Assembly: GCF_028553785.1 (NCBI RefSeq)
Contig: NZ_CP067136.1
Location: 744,001-808,000, forward strand
Reading direction: 5' to 3'
DNA: 64,000 nt
Source: Paracoccus fistulariae
GTDB taxonomy: Bacteria; Pseudomonadota; Alphaproteobacteria; Rhodobacterales; Rhodobacteraceae
Both the position numbers and the translations under genes were made by a program. Shown in pieces: positions 36,921 to 46,814 of the stretch (position 1 is its first letter; each line of letters starts with the position of its first letter). Below the pieces are notes generated by a model. That model saw only the letters and a program-made list of their open reading frames with translations, ran no database searches and had not been told where the DNA came from.

Positions 36921-37670
36921 ATGAATTTCAGCTTTGACGGCAAATCCATCACCGTGAACATGCCCGACCAGCCCGGTCTGATGGCCGAGATCCGCCGCCG
37001 GTTCCGCGAAGGCGAAGGCTTTGCGCTGGCGACGATCAATCTGGACCATCTGGTCAAGCTGCGCAGCGACGCGGCCTTTCTGGATGCCTATGCCCGTCAG
37101 GATCTGGTCGTGGCCGATGGCAATCCCATCGTCTGGCTGTCGAAGCTGGCGGGCAAGCCGGTGGATCTGCTGCCCGGCTCGGACCTGGTGCTACCGCTGA
37201 CGCGGCTTGCCGCGGATGAAACCGTGCCCGTCGCGCTGCTGGGCACGACCGATGCCGCGCTGGAGGCTGCGGCGGCCAGCCTTGCGGCGCAGGTTCCCAA
37301 TCTGCAGATCACCTGCAAGATCGCGCCGCCCATGGGCTTTGACCCCGATAGCGAAGAAGCGCGCCGGATCCTGCATCAGGTCAGGGACAGCGGCGCGCGG
37401 CTGTGCTTTCTGGCCCTTGGCGCGCCCAAACAGGAACGGCTGGCGGCACGCGGCCGGGCCGAGGCACCCTCGGTCGGTTTCGCGTCGATCGGGGCGGGTC
37501 TGGACTTTCTGGCGGGCAATCAGAACCGCGCGCCGGAATGGGTGCGCAGGATCGCGATGGAATGGGCATGGCGGATGCTGTCCGCGCCGGGACGTCTGGT
37601 GCCGCGCTATGCAAAATGCTTTGCCATCCTGCCCGCCGAAACCATCTCGGCAATAAAACAGCGGCGCTGA
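36921..37670 (+). CDS. WecG/TagA/CpsF family glycosyltransferase
   Basis: A 249-residue glycosyltransferase of the GT26 family, which adds UDP-ManNAcA, ManNAc or a similar sugar to a lipid-linked intermediate in surface polysaccharide synthesis. Family blocks seen are NLDHLVKLRSD, VVADGNPIVWLSKLAG, the PVALLGTTD strand and LCFLALGAPKQERLAA (the conserved G-x-P-K-Q-E motif), then GAGLDFLAGNQNRAPEWVRR. The ATG at 36921 is preferred to a GTG ten codons upstream. The exact sugar is unknown. It converges on an exoY-like gene, so the two are not one operon. Confidence 0.88.
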   Translation: MNFSFDGKSITVNMPDQPGLMAEIRRRFREGEGFALATINLDHLVKLRSDAAFLDAYARQDLVVADGNPIVWLSKLAGKPVDLLPGSDLVLPLTRLAADETVPVALLGTTDAALEAAAASLAAQVPNLQITCKIAPPMGFDPDSEEARRILHQVRDSGARLCFLALGAPKQERLAARGRAEAPSVGFASIGAGLDFLAGNQNRAPEWVRRIAMEWAWRMLSAPGRLVPRYAKCFAILPAETISAIKQRR

Positions 37671-37681
37671 ACGCGCCGCTG
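37654..37681 (-). terminator. Terminator of the exoY-like gene, inside the end of the WecG-family gene
   Basis: CAGCGGCGC pairs with GCGCCGCTG over 9 bp around a 5-base loop. On the minus strand it is followed by TGTTTTATT, so it terminates the exoY-like gene 27 bases beyond its stop. The T-run is encoded by the last codons of the convergent gene. Confidence 0.75.
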
Positions 37682-37707
37682 AAAGCAGTCTGGCAAGGGA
37701 GATGTGA

Positions 37708-38388
37708 TCAGCAGCCGGTGCGCGCGATCACGACCTTGATCGTCTGGGTCAGAATTCCGACGTCGCGGAAGAAGCTCAGCTCGCGCTCGTAATGATCGTC
37801 ATACCAGGCGCGGGCCGCGAAAGAGGTGCTGTTGCGGCCAGCGATCTGCCAATAGCCGGTAATGCCCGGGCGCAGCTTGTAATAACCGTCGCCGCCATAC
37901 ATGCCTTCCTGCTCGGGCAGCATCGGGCGCGGTCCGATCAGGCTCATATCGCCCTTCATCACGTTCCACAGCTGCGGCAGCTCGTCCAGCGAACAGGCGC
38001 GCAGGATGCGACCGACAACGGTCACGCGCGGGTCCTGACGCAGCTTCTGGGTCCGTTCCCACTCGTCGCGGGCCTCGGGATTGGTTTCAAGATATTCCTG
38101 CAGATGCGCATCCGCATTCACCACCATCGTGCGCAGCTTCCACATCCGGTAGCTGCTGCCGCCACGTCCGATGCGCAATTGCGAATAGAACGGGTTGCGA
38201 CGGTCACGAACCCAGACCATCAGCGCCAGGATCATGACAACGGGAACCACGACCGGCGAAGCAAGCAACACGAGTGCCATCTCCAGCGGGCGCTTGAACA
38301 GTCGGCGGTAAAGCCGGGGGTGGGTTACATTCTGGGAATTTCCATCCGCCGCACGAACCAGCGCACCGGTATGAGTCTCAAAAGCCAT
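37708..38388 (-). CDS. ExoY-like undecaprenyl-phosphate sugar-1-phosphate transferase
   Basis: A 226-residue bacterial sugar transferase (WcaJ/ExoY C-terminal domain type) that starts exopolysaccharide synthesis by moving a sugar-1-phosphate, usually galactose or glucose, onto undecaprenyl phosphate. One membrane segment (about residues 36-58, VLLASPVVVPVVMILALMV) is followed by the cytosolic catalytic domain with KLRTMVVNAD, SLDELPQLWNVMKGDMSLIGPRP in the family layout, YKLRPGITGYWQIAGR and a C-terminal amphipathic helix. A polytopic N-terminal half as in WcaJ is absent, as in ExoY. Confidence 0.93.
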   Translation of the reverse strand: MAFETHTGALVRAADGNSQNVTHPRLYRRLFKRPLEMALVLLASPVVVPVVMILALMVWVRDRRNPFYSQLRIGRGGSSYRMWKLRTMVVNADAHLQEYLETNPEARDEWERTQKLRQDPRVTVVGRILRACSLDELPQLWNVMKGDMSLIGPRPMLPEQEGMYGGDGYYKLRPGITGYWQIAGRNSTSFAARAWYDDHYERELSFFRDVGILTQTIKVVIARTGC

Positions 38389-38884
38389 AATCGCCTACTT
38401 CATCACTACTAAACACACACACCGCAGCATGACAGGGGCCGGTTCTAGCCCGCGGTCCAGACGTCAACAGGAAGACGTTTCAAGGGCCGCTCTCCAAGCC
38501 AAACTGCGAAGTTCATCCACGCCAGTCACACTACCACCGACCGGCTGGCACGAGATAGCTAAAATTTTATGAATGGGAATATTAAACCTGTATTTTTGGA
38601 TAATTTCGGTCCGATGAACGACATTTTGGGAACTAGGTTGCGGCACTAACAACTTTTAGTTGTGAGCAAGCTGGATTGGACAAATCCGTGCTTATTGACG
38701 ATCCGAATCACGCCCGCGCCGAGGCCCTTCGACATCAGTTACGGGTTTTTCCGTGGCAACGGCTTGAACATGTCCGCAAACTCGGGGGTGCCGGGTCGAA
38801 TTGCCGGATGTTTACTTCGACAGCCAGATAATATGCGTTTTTATTTTCGCAAGCTCAGGCGGCGCAAAGGATCCATGCGCTGGA
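38389..38884. other. Gene-poor AT-richer region between exoY-like gene and guaB
   Basis: About 500 bases without a convincing gene, clearly more AT-rich (38560-38665) than the rest of the window. It contains the exoY-like promoter region and a small palindrome ACAACT-TTT-AGTTGT at 38649-38663. Two short open frames (38464-38652 minus, 38662-38976 plus) look like no known protein and the second runs into the guaB terminator. A horizontally acquired or strongly regulated promoter region is possible. Confidence 0.5.
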
Positions 38885-38919
38885 AAAGAAAAAACCCGCC
38901 GACATCTGCGGCGGGTTTT
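38885..38919 (-). terminator. Rho-independent terminator of guaB
   Basis: AAAACCCGCCG pairs with CGGCGGGTTTT over 11 bp with a 7-base loop; on the minus strand it runs into TTTTTTCTTTT. It lies 23 bases after the guaB stop. Confidence 0.92.
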
Positions 38920-38941
38920 CGGGTTGGACTTAAATCAGCGA

Positions 38942-40432
<1,491 letters not shown>

Positions 40433-40558
40433 TCACGGGCAGCGAATTTTGTCCAGAGCCGCGCGCCGCTTTCGGCATAAATCTTGCAGGCTGAAAACGC
40501 GGCGACAGATCGTTGCGCAGAAACCACGATGACCCGGCGTAAAGTTTCTTGCGACGTT

Positions 40559-40620
40559 AGGTCATATTAGAGTTTCATTTGATTTGACCTGCGATCACGA
40601 TATTCTGAATATCAGGTCAT
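40559..40620. promoter_or_regulatory. Repeated half-sites and a palindrome upstream of the FadL-type gene
   Basis: Three copies of AGGTCA occur within 62 bases (40559, inverted at 40585, and 40614), together with a perfect 7-1-7 palindrome GATATTC-T-GAATATC at 40599-40613. They lie 24-85 bases before the FadL-type start codon. The regulator is unknown. Confidence 0.45.
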
Positions 40621-40643
40621 CTGGCCTCATGAGGGAGGAATTC

Positions 40644-41837
40644 ATGAAAATCACGATCACAGGTGCCGCCGCACTGCTTCTTGGCGCATCTCCGCTGCTG
40701 GCTGGCGGGATCGAACGCGCACCGCAATCTCTCGATGTTCTGTTCGAGAATGGCAACTATGCGGAGCTGACCTTCGGGGGTGTCGATCCCGAAATCGAAG
40801 GCAGGGACTTTGCCACCTTTGGCGGGTCGAAGACGGGCGATGTCGCCAAGGGCTATGGCTTCGTGGGTCTGGCCTACAAGCATCAGTTCAATGACAATGT
40901 CTCGGCTGCCATCATCATGGAACAGCCGTTTGGCAGCGACGTCCGCTATCCGACCATCGCGATGCCCGGCGACGAAGGCTCTGTCATGCTGGGCGGCACC
41001 GAAGCCGTGGTCGATTCGACCACCTTCACGGCGATCGGGCGCTACAAGTTCGACAATAACTTCTCGCTTCATGGCGGTCTGCGTGCATCCAAGGCCGAAG
41101 GTGACGTGACGCTGAACGGCGCGGCCTATGCGAACCGGGCGGTTCCGGCGGGCGATCCGCGCGCCATCGGACTGCAGGGCTATAACGCCAAGCTGGATTC
41201 GTCCTGGGGCTTTGGCTATGTCATCGGTGCAGCCTACGAAATTCCCGACCTCGCGGCTCGCGTCTCGCTGACCTATAACTCGTCGATCGAGCATGATTTC
41301 GACACCACCGAAAGCAGCCCCCTGTTCCCCACGGGCGAGGACAGCGAAACCAAGGTCAAGACCCCGCAATCGCTGACGCTGGAAGGCCGGACCGGCATTG
41401 CCGCCGACACGCTGCTGTTCGGTTCGATCCGCTGGGTGAAGTGGTCGGAGTTCAAGGTGAAGCCGGATGTTCTGGTCCGCGCACCGACGGCCGCGAATCC
41501 GCTGGGCTTCGGCGTCAGCCGCGGTCTGGTCGATCTTGAGGATACGACCACCTACACCATCGGCATAGGCCGCAGGTTCACGGAAAACTGGTCCGGCTCT
41601 GCCGCATTCATCTATGAGCCCACCACCGACGACAATGTGTCGCCGCTGGCGCCCTATGATGGCCGCAAGGGCATCCAGCTTGCCGCGATCTACACCAGGG
41701 ACAATATGAAGATCACCACCGGCATCAGCTATTCCAAGCTGGGCGAAGCGAAAGCCTCGCCGGGTGGCACCCCGGTCGCGGATATGGGCGACGGCGATGC
41801 CCTGGGCATCGGCATCCGGGTCGGCTACAGCTTCTGA
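40644..41837 (+). CDS. OmpP1/FadL family outer membrane protein
   Basis: A 397-residue beta-barrel of the FadL family, which lets hydrophobic compounds such as long-chain fatty acids or aromatic hydrocarbons cross the outer membrane. A signal peptide (ITITGAAALLLGASPLLAGG) is followed by the N-terminal hatch region (GIERAPQSLDVLFENGNYAELTF in family terms) and many alternating strands; the C-terminus ends in Phe (VGYSF), the outer membrane insertion signal. The ATG at 40644 follows GAGGGAGGAA. It is a single-gene unit with its own terminator. Substrate is unknown. Confidence 0.92.
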   Translation: MKITITGAAALLLGASPLLAGGIERAPQSLDVLFENGNYAELTFGGVDPEIEGRDFATFGGSKTGDVAKGYGFVGLAYKHQFNDNVSAAIIMEQPFGSDVRYPTIAMPGDEGSVMLGGTEAVVDSTTFTAIGRYKFDNNFSLHGGLRASKAEGDVTLNGAAYANRAVPAGDPRAIGLQGYNAKLDSSWGFGYVIGAAYEIPDLAARVSLTYNSSIEHDFDTTESSPLFPTGEDSETKVKTPQSLTLEGRTGIAADTLLFGSIRWVKWSEFKVKPDVLVRAPTAANPLGFGVSRGLVDLEDTTTYTIGIGRRFTENWSGSAAFIYEPTTDDNVSPLAPYDGRKGIQLAAIYTRDNMKITTGISYSKLGEAKASPGGTPVADMGDGDALGIGIRVGYSF

Positions 41838-41856
41838 TCCGATCTGAAATCCGGCG

Positions 41857-41888
41857 AAACCCCGCTTCTGCAAGCGGGGTTTTTCTTT
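41857..41888 (+). terminator. Rho-independent terminator of the FadL-type gene
   Basis: AAACCCCGCTT pairs with AAGCGGGGTTT over 11 bp with a 4-base loop and is followed by TTTTCTTTT. Confidence 0.93.
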
Positions 41889-41967
41889 TGGCTGTCGTGA
41901 TTTGCCCCGAAGACTTCCCTAAATCGGCGCTGCGTTCTACCTATGCACCGACGGCAAGGGGATTCTG

Positions 41968-42831
41968 ATGATTTACAGCAGCGGCAGCGAATGGCTTCGG
42001 GCAGCGAACAAGCGGATCGTGCTGTTCGGCATGTCGGGCCTGGGCAAGACCCATCTTTCGAACATGCTGCGCGAGGCCGGCGACTGGTTCCACTATTCGG
42101 TCGATTACCGCATCGGCACCCGATATATGGGCGAATTCATCGCCGATAACTTCAAGCGCGAGGCGATGAAGGTGCCCTTTCTGCGCGATCTGCTGCTGTC
42201 CGACAGCGTCTATATCGCCAGCAATATCACCTTTGACAATCTGGCGCCGCTTTCGACCTATCTGGGCAAGCCGGGCAGTCCCAGCCGGGGCGGGCTGCCC
42301 TTTGACGACTATTGCCTGCGCCAGAACCAGCATCGGCAGGCCGAGATCGCGGCGCTTCTGGACACCCGGCATTTCATCGGCCGCGGGCGCGACATCTATA
42401 ATATCCCGAATTTCGTCTGTGACAGTGGCGGCTCGATCTGCGAAGTGGTCGATCCCGAAGATCCCAAGGATCCCGTGCTGACGGCGCTGGAACAGGATCT
42501 GCTGATGATCTGGATCAAGGGGTCAGAGGCGCATACGGCGGAACTGGTCCGCCGCTTCGACCGTGCGCCGAAGCCGATGTATTACCAGCCCGAGTTTCTG
42601 GAAAAGGCCTGGATCGCCTACCGGGTTGAAAAAGGCCTGCAAGAGGACGAAGTAAATCCCGACGACTTCATCCGCTGGACCTATGCCCGCGCGCTGGCCC
42701 ATCGTCAGCCGCGCTATCAGGCGATGGCCCGGCGCGGAGTCACCGTCACCGCCGAAGAAGTGTCCGAGATCAATACCGTCACCGATTTCAATACGCTGAT
42801 CGCCCACGCGATCGATCGCAAGGATAGCTGA
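41968..42831 (+). CDS. Conserved P-loop protein next to metA
   Basis: A 287-residue protein with a Walker A loop GMSGLGKT at 21-28 (strand RIVLF just before it), so it probably binds ATP or GTP. I recognise it only as a conserved alphaproteobacterial ATPase-like protein of unknown function. The rest contains a DYRIGTRY segment, a YIPNF-like [18 protein letters not shown] stretch with two Cys, and an Arg-rich C-terminal half; no Walker B or sensor motif is obvious. Length and loop resemble nucleotide or nucleoside kinases. It begins a plus-strand run and ends one base before metA, suggesting co-expression. AAGGGG precedes the ATG. Confidence 0.75.
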   Translation: MIYSSGSEWLRAANKRIVLFGMSGLGKTHLSNMLREAGDWFHYSVDYRIGTRYMGEFIADNFKREAMKVPFLRDLLLSDSVYIASNITFDNLAPLSTYLGKPGSPSRGGLPFDDYCLRQNQHRQAEIAALLDTRHFIGRGRDIYNIPNFVCDSGGSICEVVDPEDPKDPVLTALEQDLLMIWIKGSEAHTAELVRRFDRAPKPMYYQPEFLEKAWIAYRVEKGLQEDEVNPDDFIRWTYARALAHRQPRYQAMARRGVTVTAEEVSEINTVTDFNTLIAHAIDRKDS

Positions 42832-42832
42832 A

Positions 42833-43756
42833 ATGCCCATCACCCTGAACGAAAGCCTTCCCGCCTATCGCATCCTGTCGGATGAGGGCGTGATGGTCAT
42901 GTCGCCGGGGCGCGCGGCCACGCAGGACATCAGACCCTTGCGGATCGGGTTGCTGAACCTGATGCCCAAGAAGATCCAGACCGAAAACCAGTTTGCCCGG
43001 CTGATCGGCGCGACACCGCTGCAGATCGATTTTCAGCTGATCCGCATGTCCGACCATGAAAGCCGGAACACCGCCGCCGATCACATGGCCAGCTTCTATC
43101 GTCCCTTCCGCGAGGTGCAGCAGACGGGCGAAAAATTCGACGGTCTGGTCATTACCGGCGCCCCGATCGAGCATCTGCCCTTCGAGGATGTCACCTATTG
43201 GCAGGAACTGACCCAGGTCTTCGACTGGACGCGCACCCATGTGCATTCGACCTTCGGGGTCTGCTGGGGCGGCATGGCCATGGCCTGGTATTTTCACGGC
43301 CTCGGCAAATATATGCTGGACCACAAGGCCTTTGGCTGTTTCCGGCATCATAATTTCGCCCCGGCCTCGCCTTTCCTGCGGGGCTTTTCGGATGATGTGC
43401 TGGTGCCTGTCAGCCGCTGGACCGAGGTCCGCCAGGAAGAGGTCGATGCCCGACCCGGATTGAAAACTCTGCTGGCAAGTCAGGAGGTTGGCCCCTGCCT
43501 GCTGGAAGATGCATCCAATCGCGCGCTGTATATCTTTAACCATCTGGAATATGACAGCACCACGCTGAAGGAAGAATATGACCGCGATATCAGCGCCGGA
43601 AAACCCGTCGATGTGCCGCGCAACTATTATCCCGACGACGATCCCGGCAAGCCGCCCTCGAACCGCTGGCGCAGCCATGCCCATCTGCTTTACGGTAACT
43701 GGATCAACGAGATCTATCAGACCACCTGGTACGACATGGACCGCATTGGAGGATAG
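42833..43756 (+). CDS. metA: Homoserine O-acetyltransferase (MetA type)
   Basis: MetA acylates homoserine in the first committed step of methionine synthesis. The 307-residue protein has the catalytic Cys144 in FGVCWGG and the His/Glu pair of FNHLEYD. At the residue that decides acyl donor in this family (111 in E. coli numbering), it has Glu113 ([12 protein letters not shown]) where E. coli has Gly; Glu at this site goes with acetyl-CoA rather than succinyl-CoA. It lies one base after the P-loop gene and 6 bases before ppk2. No SAM riboswitch is seen nearby. Confidence 0.94.
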   Translation: MPITLNESLPAYRILSDEGVMVMSPGRAATQDIRPLRIGLLNLMPKKIQTENQFARLIGATPLQIDFQLIRMSDHESRNTAADHMASFYRPFREVQQTGEKFDGLVITGAPIEHLPFEDVTYWQELTQVFDWTRTHVHSTFGVCWGGMAMAWYFHGLGKYMLDHKAFGCFRHHNFAPASPFLRGFSDDVLVPVSRWTEVRQEEVDARPGLKTLLASQEVGPCLLEDASNRALYIFNHLEYDSTTLKEEYDRDISAGKPVDVPRNYYPDDDPGKPPSNRWRSHAHLLYGNWINEIYQTTWYDMDRIGG

Positions 43757-43762
43757 GACGTC

Positions 43763-44641
43763 ATGAGCGCGCTGCCGGAACTGCCATATGTGGGTGAAAT
43801 CACCAAAGCCCTGAAAGACGCGCCCAAAGAGATCCAGCAAGCGATCAGGGATGCGGATAAGGACGACATCCTCGACGCCAGCTATCCCTATCGCGAAGAG
43901 ATGCCCAAGAAAGAGTACGAGCGTCATATGGAGCGGTTGCAGCTGCAACTGGTGCGCATGATGCATGACGTCGTTCACAGCGAAAAGCGTCTGGTCGTGC
44001 TGTTCGAGGGGCGCGATGCCGCAGGCAAGGGCGGCACCATCGAACGCATGCGCGAGAATCTGAACCCGCGATCCGCCTATATCGTGGCTCTGCCCAAACC
44101 GAACGAGCGTGAGGCCGGGCAATGGTATTTTCAGCGTTACGTGGACTGGCTGCCGGGCGCGGGGGAAATCGCGCTGTTCGACCGCAGCTGGTACAATCGC
44201 GGCGTGGTCGAGCGGGTCTTTGGCTTTTCGACCGAAAAGCAGCGCGATGCGTTTTTCCGGCAATTGCCCGAATTCGAACAGATGCTGGTCGATGACGGGA
44301 TCATTCTGGTCAAGCTGTGGCTGAATGTCGGCCGCGAGGAACAGTTCCGCCGCTTTCTGGCGCGGGAAGAGGATCCGCTGAAACAGTGGAAGCTGTCGCG
44401 GATCGATGTCGAGGGTCTGGGCAAATGGGACGATTACACCACGGCCATTCGCGACACGCTCAGCCTGTCGCATTCCCCGATTGCGCCCTGGACCGTGATC
44501 CTGTCCGATGACAAGCGCCGCGCGCGGATCGCCGCGATCCAGACCGTCCTGAACGCGGTAGATTACGCCGGCAAGGACGACAAGGCAATCGGCCAGATCG
44601 ACCACCAGATCTGCGGCGGCCCGGAATTGCTGCGCGGATGA
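43763..44641 (+). CDS. ppk2: Polyphosphate kinase 2
   Basis: PPK2 family enzymes use polyphosphate to phosphorylate nucleoside mono- or diphosphates (or the reverse). The 292-residue one-domain protein has Walker A GRDAAGKG (83-90) and Walker B FDRSWYNR (139-146), plus a lid region with [11 protein letters not shown]. The [16 protein letters not shown] context is typical of class I PPK2 enzymes, which act on nucleoside diphosphates, though class cannot be fixed by eye. GGAGG precedes the ATG; its stop overlaps the next gene (ATGA). Confidence 0.93.
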   Translation: MSALPELPYVGEITKALKDAPKEIQQAIRDADKDDILDASYPYREEMPKKEYERHMERLQLQLVRMMHDVVHSEKRLVVLFEGRDAAGKGGTIERMRENLNPRSAYIVALPKPNEREAGQWYFQRYVDWLPGAGEIALFDRSWYNRGVVERVFGFSTEKQRDAFFRQLPEFEQMLVDDGIILVKLWLNVGREEQFRRFLAREEDPLKQWKLSRIDVEGLGKWDDYTTAIRDTLSLSHSPIAPWTVILSDDKRRARIAAIQTVLNAVDYAGKDDKAIGQIDHQICGGPELLRG

Positions 44642-45480
44642 TCCGCGCGGCGCTGATCTGGCTTCTGCTGGCGCTGCCGCTTGCGGCGCAGGATCTGCCC
44701 GCCTGGCAGCATACCAGCATCAATGACTTTGCCCGCGTTTTGCAGGGCGACGATATCCGGGTGCTGGATCAGGCCCTGATCCGGCTGTTCGATGAGACGG
44801 ATATCGAAGGCACCGTGGTCACGCTGGACAATCGCGCGGCATTCGGCGGTCAGGACGGGCTGGAACCCTTTGCCACGCGGCTTTTCAACCATTGGGGCGT
44901 GGGCGATGCGCAGCGCAATGACGGCTTCATGGTGCTGGTTCTGGTGGGCGACCGCGAAGTCAGGATCGAACTGGGCGCGGGCTACCGGCGCGAGGCCGAT
45001 CTGATCGCGCAGGATATCGTGAACAACCTGATGCTGCCGGAATTCCGCTCGGACCGCCTGTCTGCGGGGATCCGCAAGGGCACGCTGGCCGTGATCGACG
45101 AAATCGCCCGACCCACGGCCGCTGGCGATGAATTGCGCAAGGTGCCCGGAAAATCGCGCCTGCCAGAGGTGATCGGGCTTGGCATGTTCGGTTTCATCAT
45201 CTTTCAGATCATCCGCAACCGGGTCAAGAAGGCAAAGCGGCGCAGATGCCCGGACTGCGGCGGCCATGGCGTGATCGAGGAACGCGGCCCGGAACCCGTC
45301 GGGCTTGACGCGCAGGGCAACCAGATCCGGCAAAGCTATTGGCGGGCCTGCCCAAGCTGCGGCTGGCGCGGGCCGGTTTATTTCGGCAGCAATCGCGACA
45401 GCAGGCGCGGCAATCGCCGTTCAAGCGGCGGGTTCGGCGGCGGAAGATCCTCGGGCGGCGGGGCCTCGGGGCGCTGGTGA
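44638..45480 (+). CDS. TPM domain membrane protein with zinc-ribbon tail
   Basis: A 280-residue protein with a signal peptide ([17 protein letters not shown]), a TPM (TLP18.3/Psb32/MOLO-1) domain at about residues 25-155, including [19 protein letters not shown] and RVEL-like [11 protein letters not shown], one transmembrane helix (about 179-195, [14 protein letters not shown]), then a cytosolic zinc-ribbon with two CxxC pairs (CPDCGG and CPSCGW) and a Gly/Ser-rich end [11 protein letters not shown] domains occur in membrane quality-control and photosystem-repair proteins; this one is uncharacterised. It is co-translated with ppk2. Confidence 0.85.
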   Translation: MIRAALIWLLLALPLAAQDLPAWQHTSINDFARVLQGDDIRVLDQALIRLFDETDIEGTVVTLDNRAAFGGQDGLEPFATRLFNHWGVGDAQRNDGFMVLVLVGDREVRIELGAGYRREADLIAQDIVNNLMLPEFRSDRLSAGIRKGTLAVIDEIARPTAAGDELRKVPGKSRLPEVIGLGMFGFIIFQIIRNRVKKAKRRRCPDCGGHGVIEERGPEPVGLDAQGNQIRQSYWRACPSCGWRGPVYFGSNRDSRRGNRRSSGGFGGGRSSGGGASGRW

Positions 45481-45604
45481 CGCGCGGGTCAAAATCCCGC
45501 TATTGACATTTGCGTCACGAATGGGCGGCGGGCGCCAAGTCTCTTGCGTGGTTTGCGGGTGGCGGCTAGCGTTGTGGGGAAACCGCTCAACGGAAGGCCA
45601 ATTT

Positions 45605-46645
45605 ATGCGCTTACTGACCACCACATCCCTTGTCGCCATGATCGCCCTGCCCGCCTTTGCGGCCGATGGCGAATTGACCGTCTTTGACTGGGCCGGCTTT
45701 GAAGAGCCAGAGATCTTTCAGGGCTATGTCGATCAGCATGGCGAAAATCCGACCTTCGCCTTTTTCGGCGACGATGATGAGGCCTTCCAGAAAATGGCCT
45801 CGGGCTTCAAGGCCGATGTCGTCCATCCCTGCAGCCAGATGGTCAGCAAATACCGCGATGCCGGGCTGATCGAACCCTGGGACACCACGAAGATCCCGAA
45901 TTTCGACAAGATCGACGCCAAATTCCTGGATTCCGAGGTGTTCAAGGATGATCAGGGCGTCTGGTATATCCCCACCGATTGGGGCGCGACGGCCATCGCC
46001 TATAATTCGGAAACCGTCCCGGCCGAGGATGTCTCGACCCTGCAGGTTTTCGTCGATCCGAAATATCAGGGCCGTGTCTCTTTGCCCGATAGTTCGGACG
46101 ATGTCTGGGCGCTGGCCTATCTGGCGACCGGCACGACGGACTGGACCGATGTCAGCGACGAACAATTCGCCGCCGCCGCCGACTGGCTGCGCAAGGCGCA
46201 TCAGAATGTCACCGCCTATTGGGCCGATCCCTCGGAACAGGCGCAGCTGATGGCCTCGGGCGCGGTGGATATCGCCTGGTCCTGGAACGATGGGGTCGTC
46301 TATCTGCAAGAGGATGATTATCCCGTGGGCTTCCAGCGTTCGCCGGTCGAGGGGTCCTCGACCTTTTTCTGCGGCTTCGTGAATGTGAAGGACGGACCCG
46401 GCGTCGAGCAGAAAGCCTATGATTTCATCAATGCTTGGCTGGAGCCCTCGGCCGGGAAGGGCCTGCTGGACGCGATCGGCTATGGCCATACCTCGACCGA
46501 GGCGATGGCGACGATTGCCGATGAGCCTGCTGTCAAGGCGGGGCTGAGCGAGCTGGACGTGCCGGTGCTGGCGCAGACGCCGAATGATCCGGCGCAGCGT
46601 GAACGGCAGCTGGCCGAGTTCGAGAAGATCAAGGCCGGCTTCTGA
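45605..46645 (+). CDS. PotD-like ABC transporter substrate-binding protein (orphan)
   Basis: A 346-residue periplasmic binding protein of the spermidine/putrescine (PotD/PotF) class. It has a signal peptide (LTTTSLVAMIALPAFAADG), then ELTVFDWAGFEEP, DVVHPCSQMVSKYRDAGLIEPWD, YIPTDWGATAIAYNSE and WSWNDGVVYLQED. The Trp/Asp-rich pocket resembles polyamine receptors but does not prove the ligand. No permease or ATPase gene is adjacent: a TPM-domain gene lies upstream and metH genes downstream, so it is an orphan here. The ATG at 45605 precedes the signal peptide; the open frame upstream is unrelated. A hairpin follows. Confidence 0.9.
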   Translation: MRLLTTTSLVAMIALPAFAADGELTVFDWAGFEEPEIFQGYVDQHGENPTFAFFGDDDEAFQKMASGFKADVVHPCSQMVSKYRDAGLIEPWDTTKIPNFDKIDAKFLDSEVFKDDQGVWYIPTDWGATAIAYNSETVPAEDVSTLQVFVDPKYQGRVSLPDSSDDVWALAYLATGTTDWTDVSDEQFAAAADWLRKAHQNVTAYWADPSEQAQLMASGAVDIAWSWNDGVVYLQEDDYPVGFQRSPVEGSSTFFCGFVNVKDGPGVEQKAYDFINAWLEPSAGKGLLDAIGYGHTSTEAMATIADEPAVKAGLSELDVPVLAQTPNDPAQRERQLAEFEKIKAGF

Positions 46646-46655
46646 TCCGGCACAG

Positions 46656-46706
46656 GCGGGGGCTGTCTGCCCCCGCACCCCCGAGGATATTTGCACAAAG
46701 AAGAAC
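46656..46706 (+). terminator. Hairpin and conserved tail after the PotD-like gene
   Basis: GCGGGGGC pairs with GCCCCCGC over 8 bp. It is followed by ACCCCCGAGGATATTTGCAC and an A/G-rich end (46677-46706), a type of sequence that I know from many intergenic sites in Rhodobacterales genomes downstream of genes. There is no classical T-run. Confidence 0.55.
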
Positions 46707-46814
46707 GTCATTCCGCGGGATTATGGGTGCGGCTCATAATCTTCTGGAAAACTATGAATTTGCCGATGGCGGCCGGAACGCTTATGTAGCGGTCTTGCTG
46801 TATTGAGGCTGAAC

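Noticed and set aside
41889..41967. SAM-II riboswitch before the P-loop-metA genes
   Set aside because: SAM-II motifs are common before alphaproteobacterial metA/metX, but the 79-base leader lacks the pseudoknot sequences.
46707..46814. Cobalamin, SAM or SAH riboswitch before the methionine synthase genes
   Set aside because: The leader is short and I find none of the conserved B12-box, SAM-II or SAH core sequences; the only small stem (GCT..AGC near 46781) is not distinctive.
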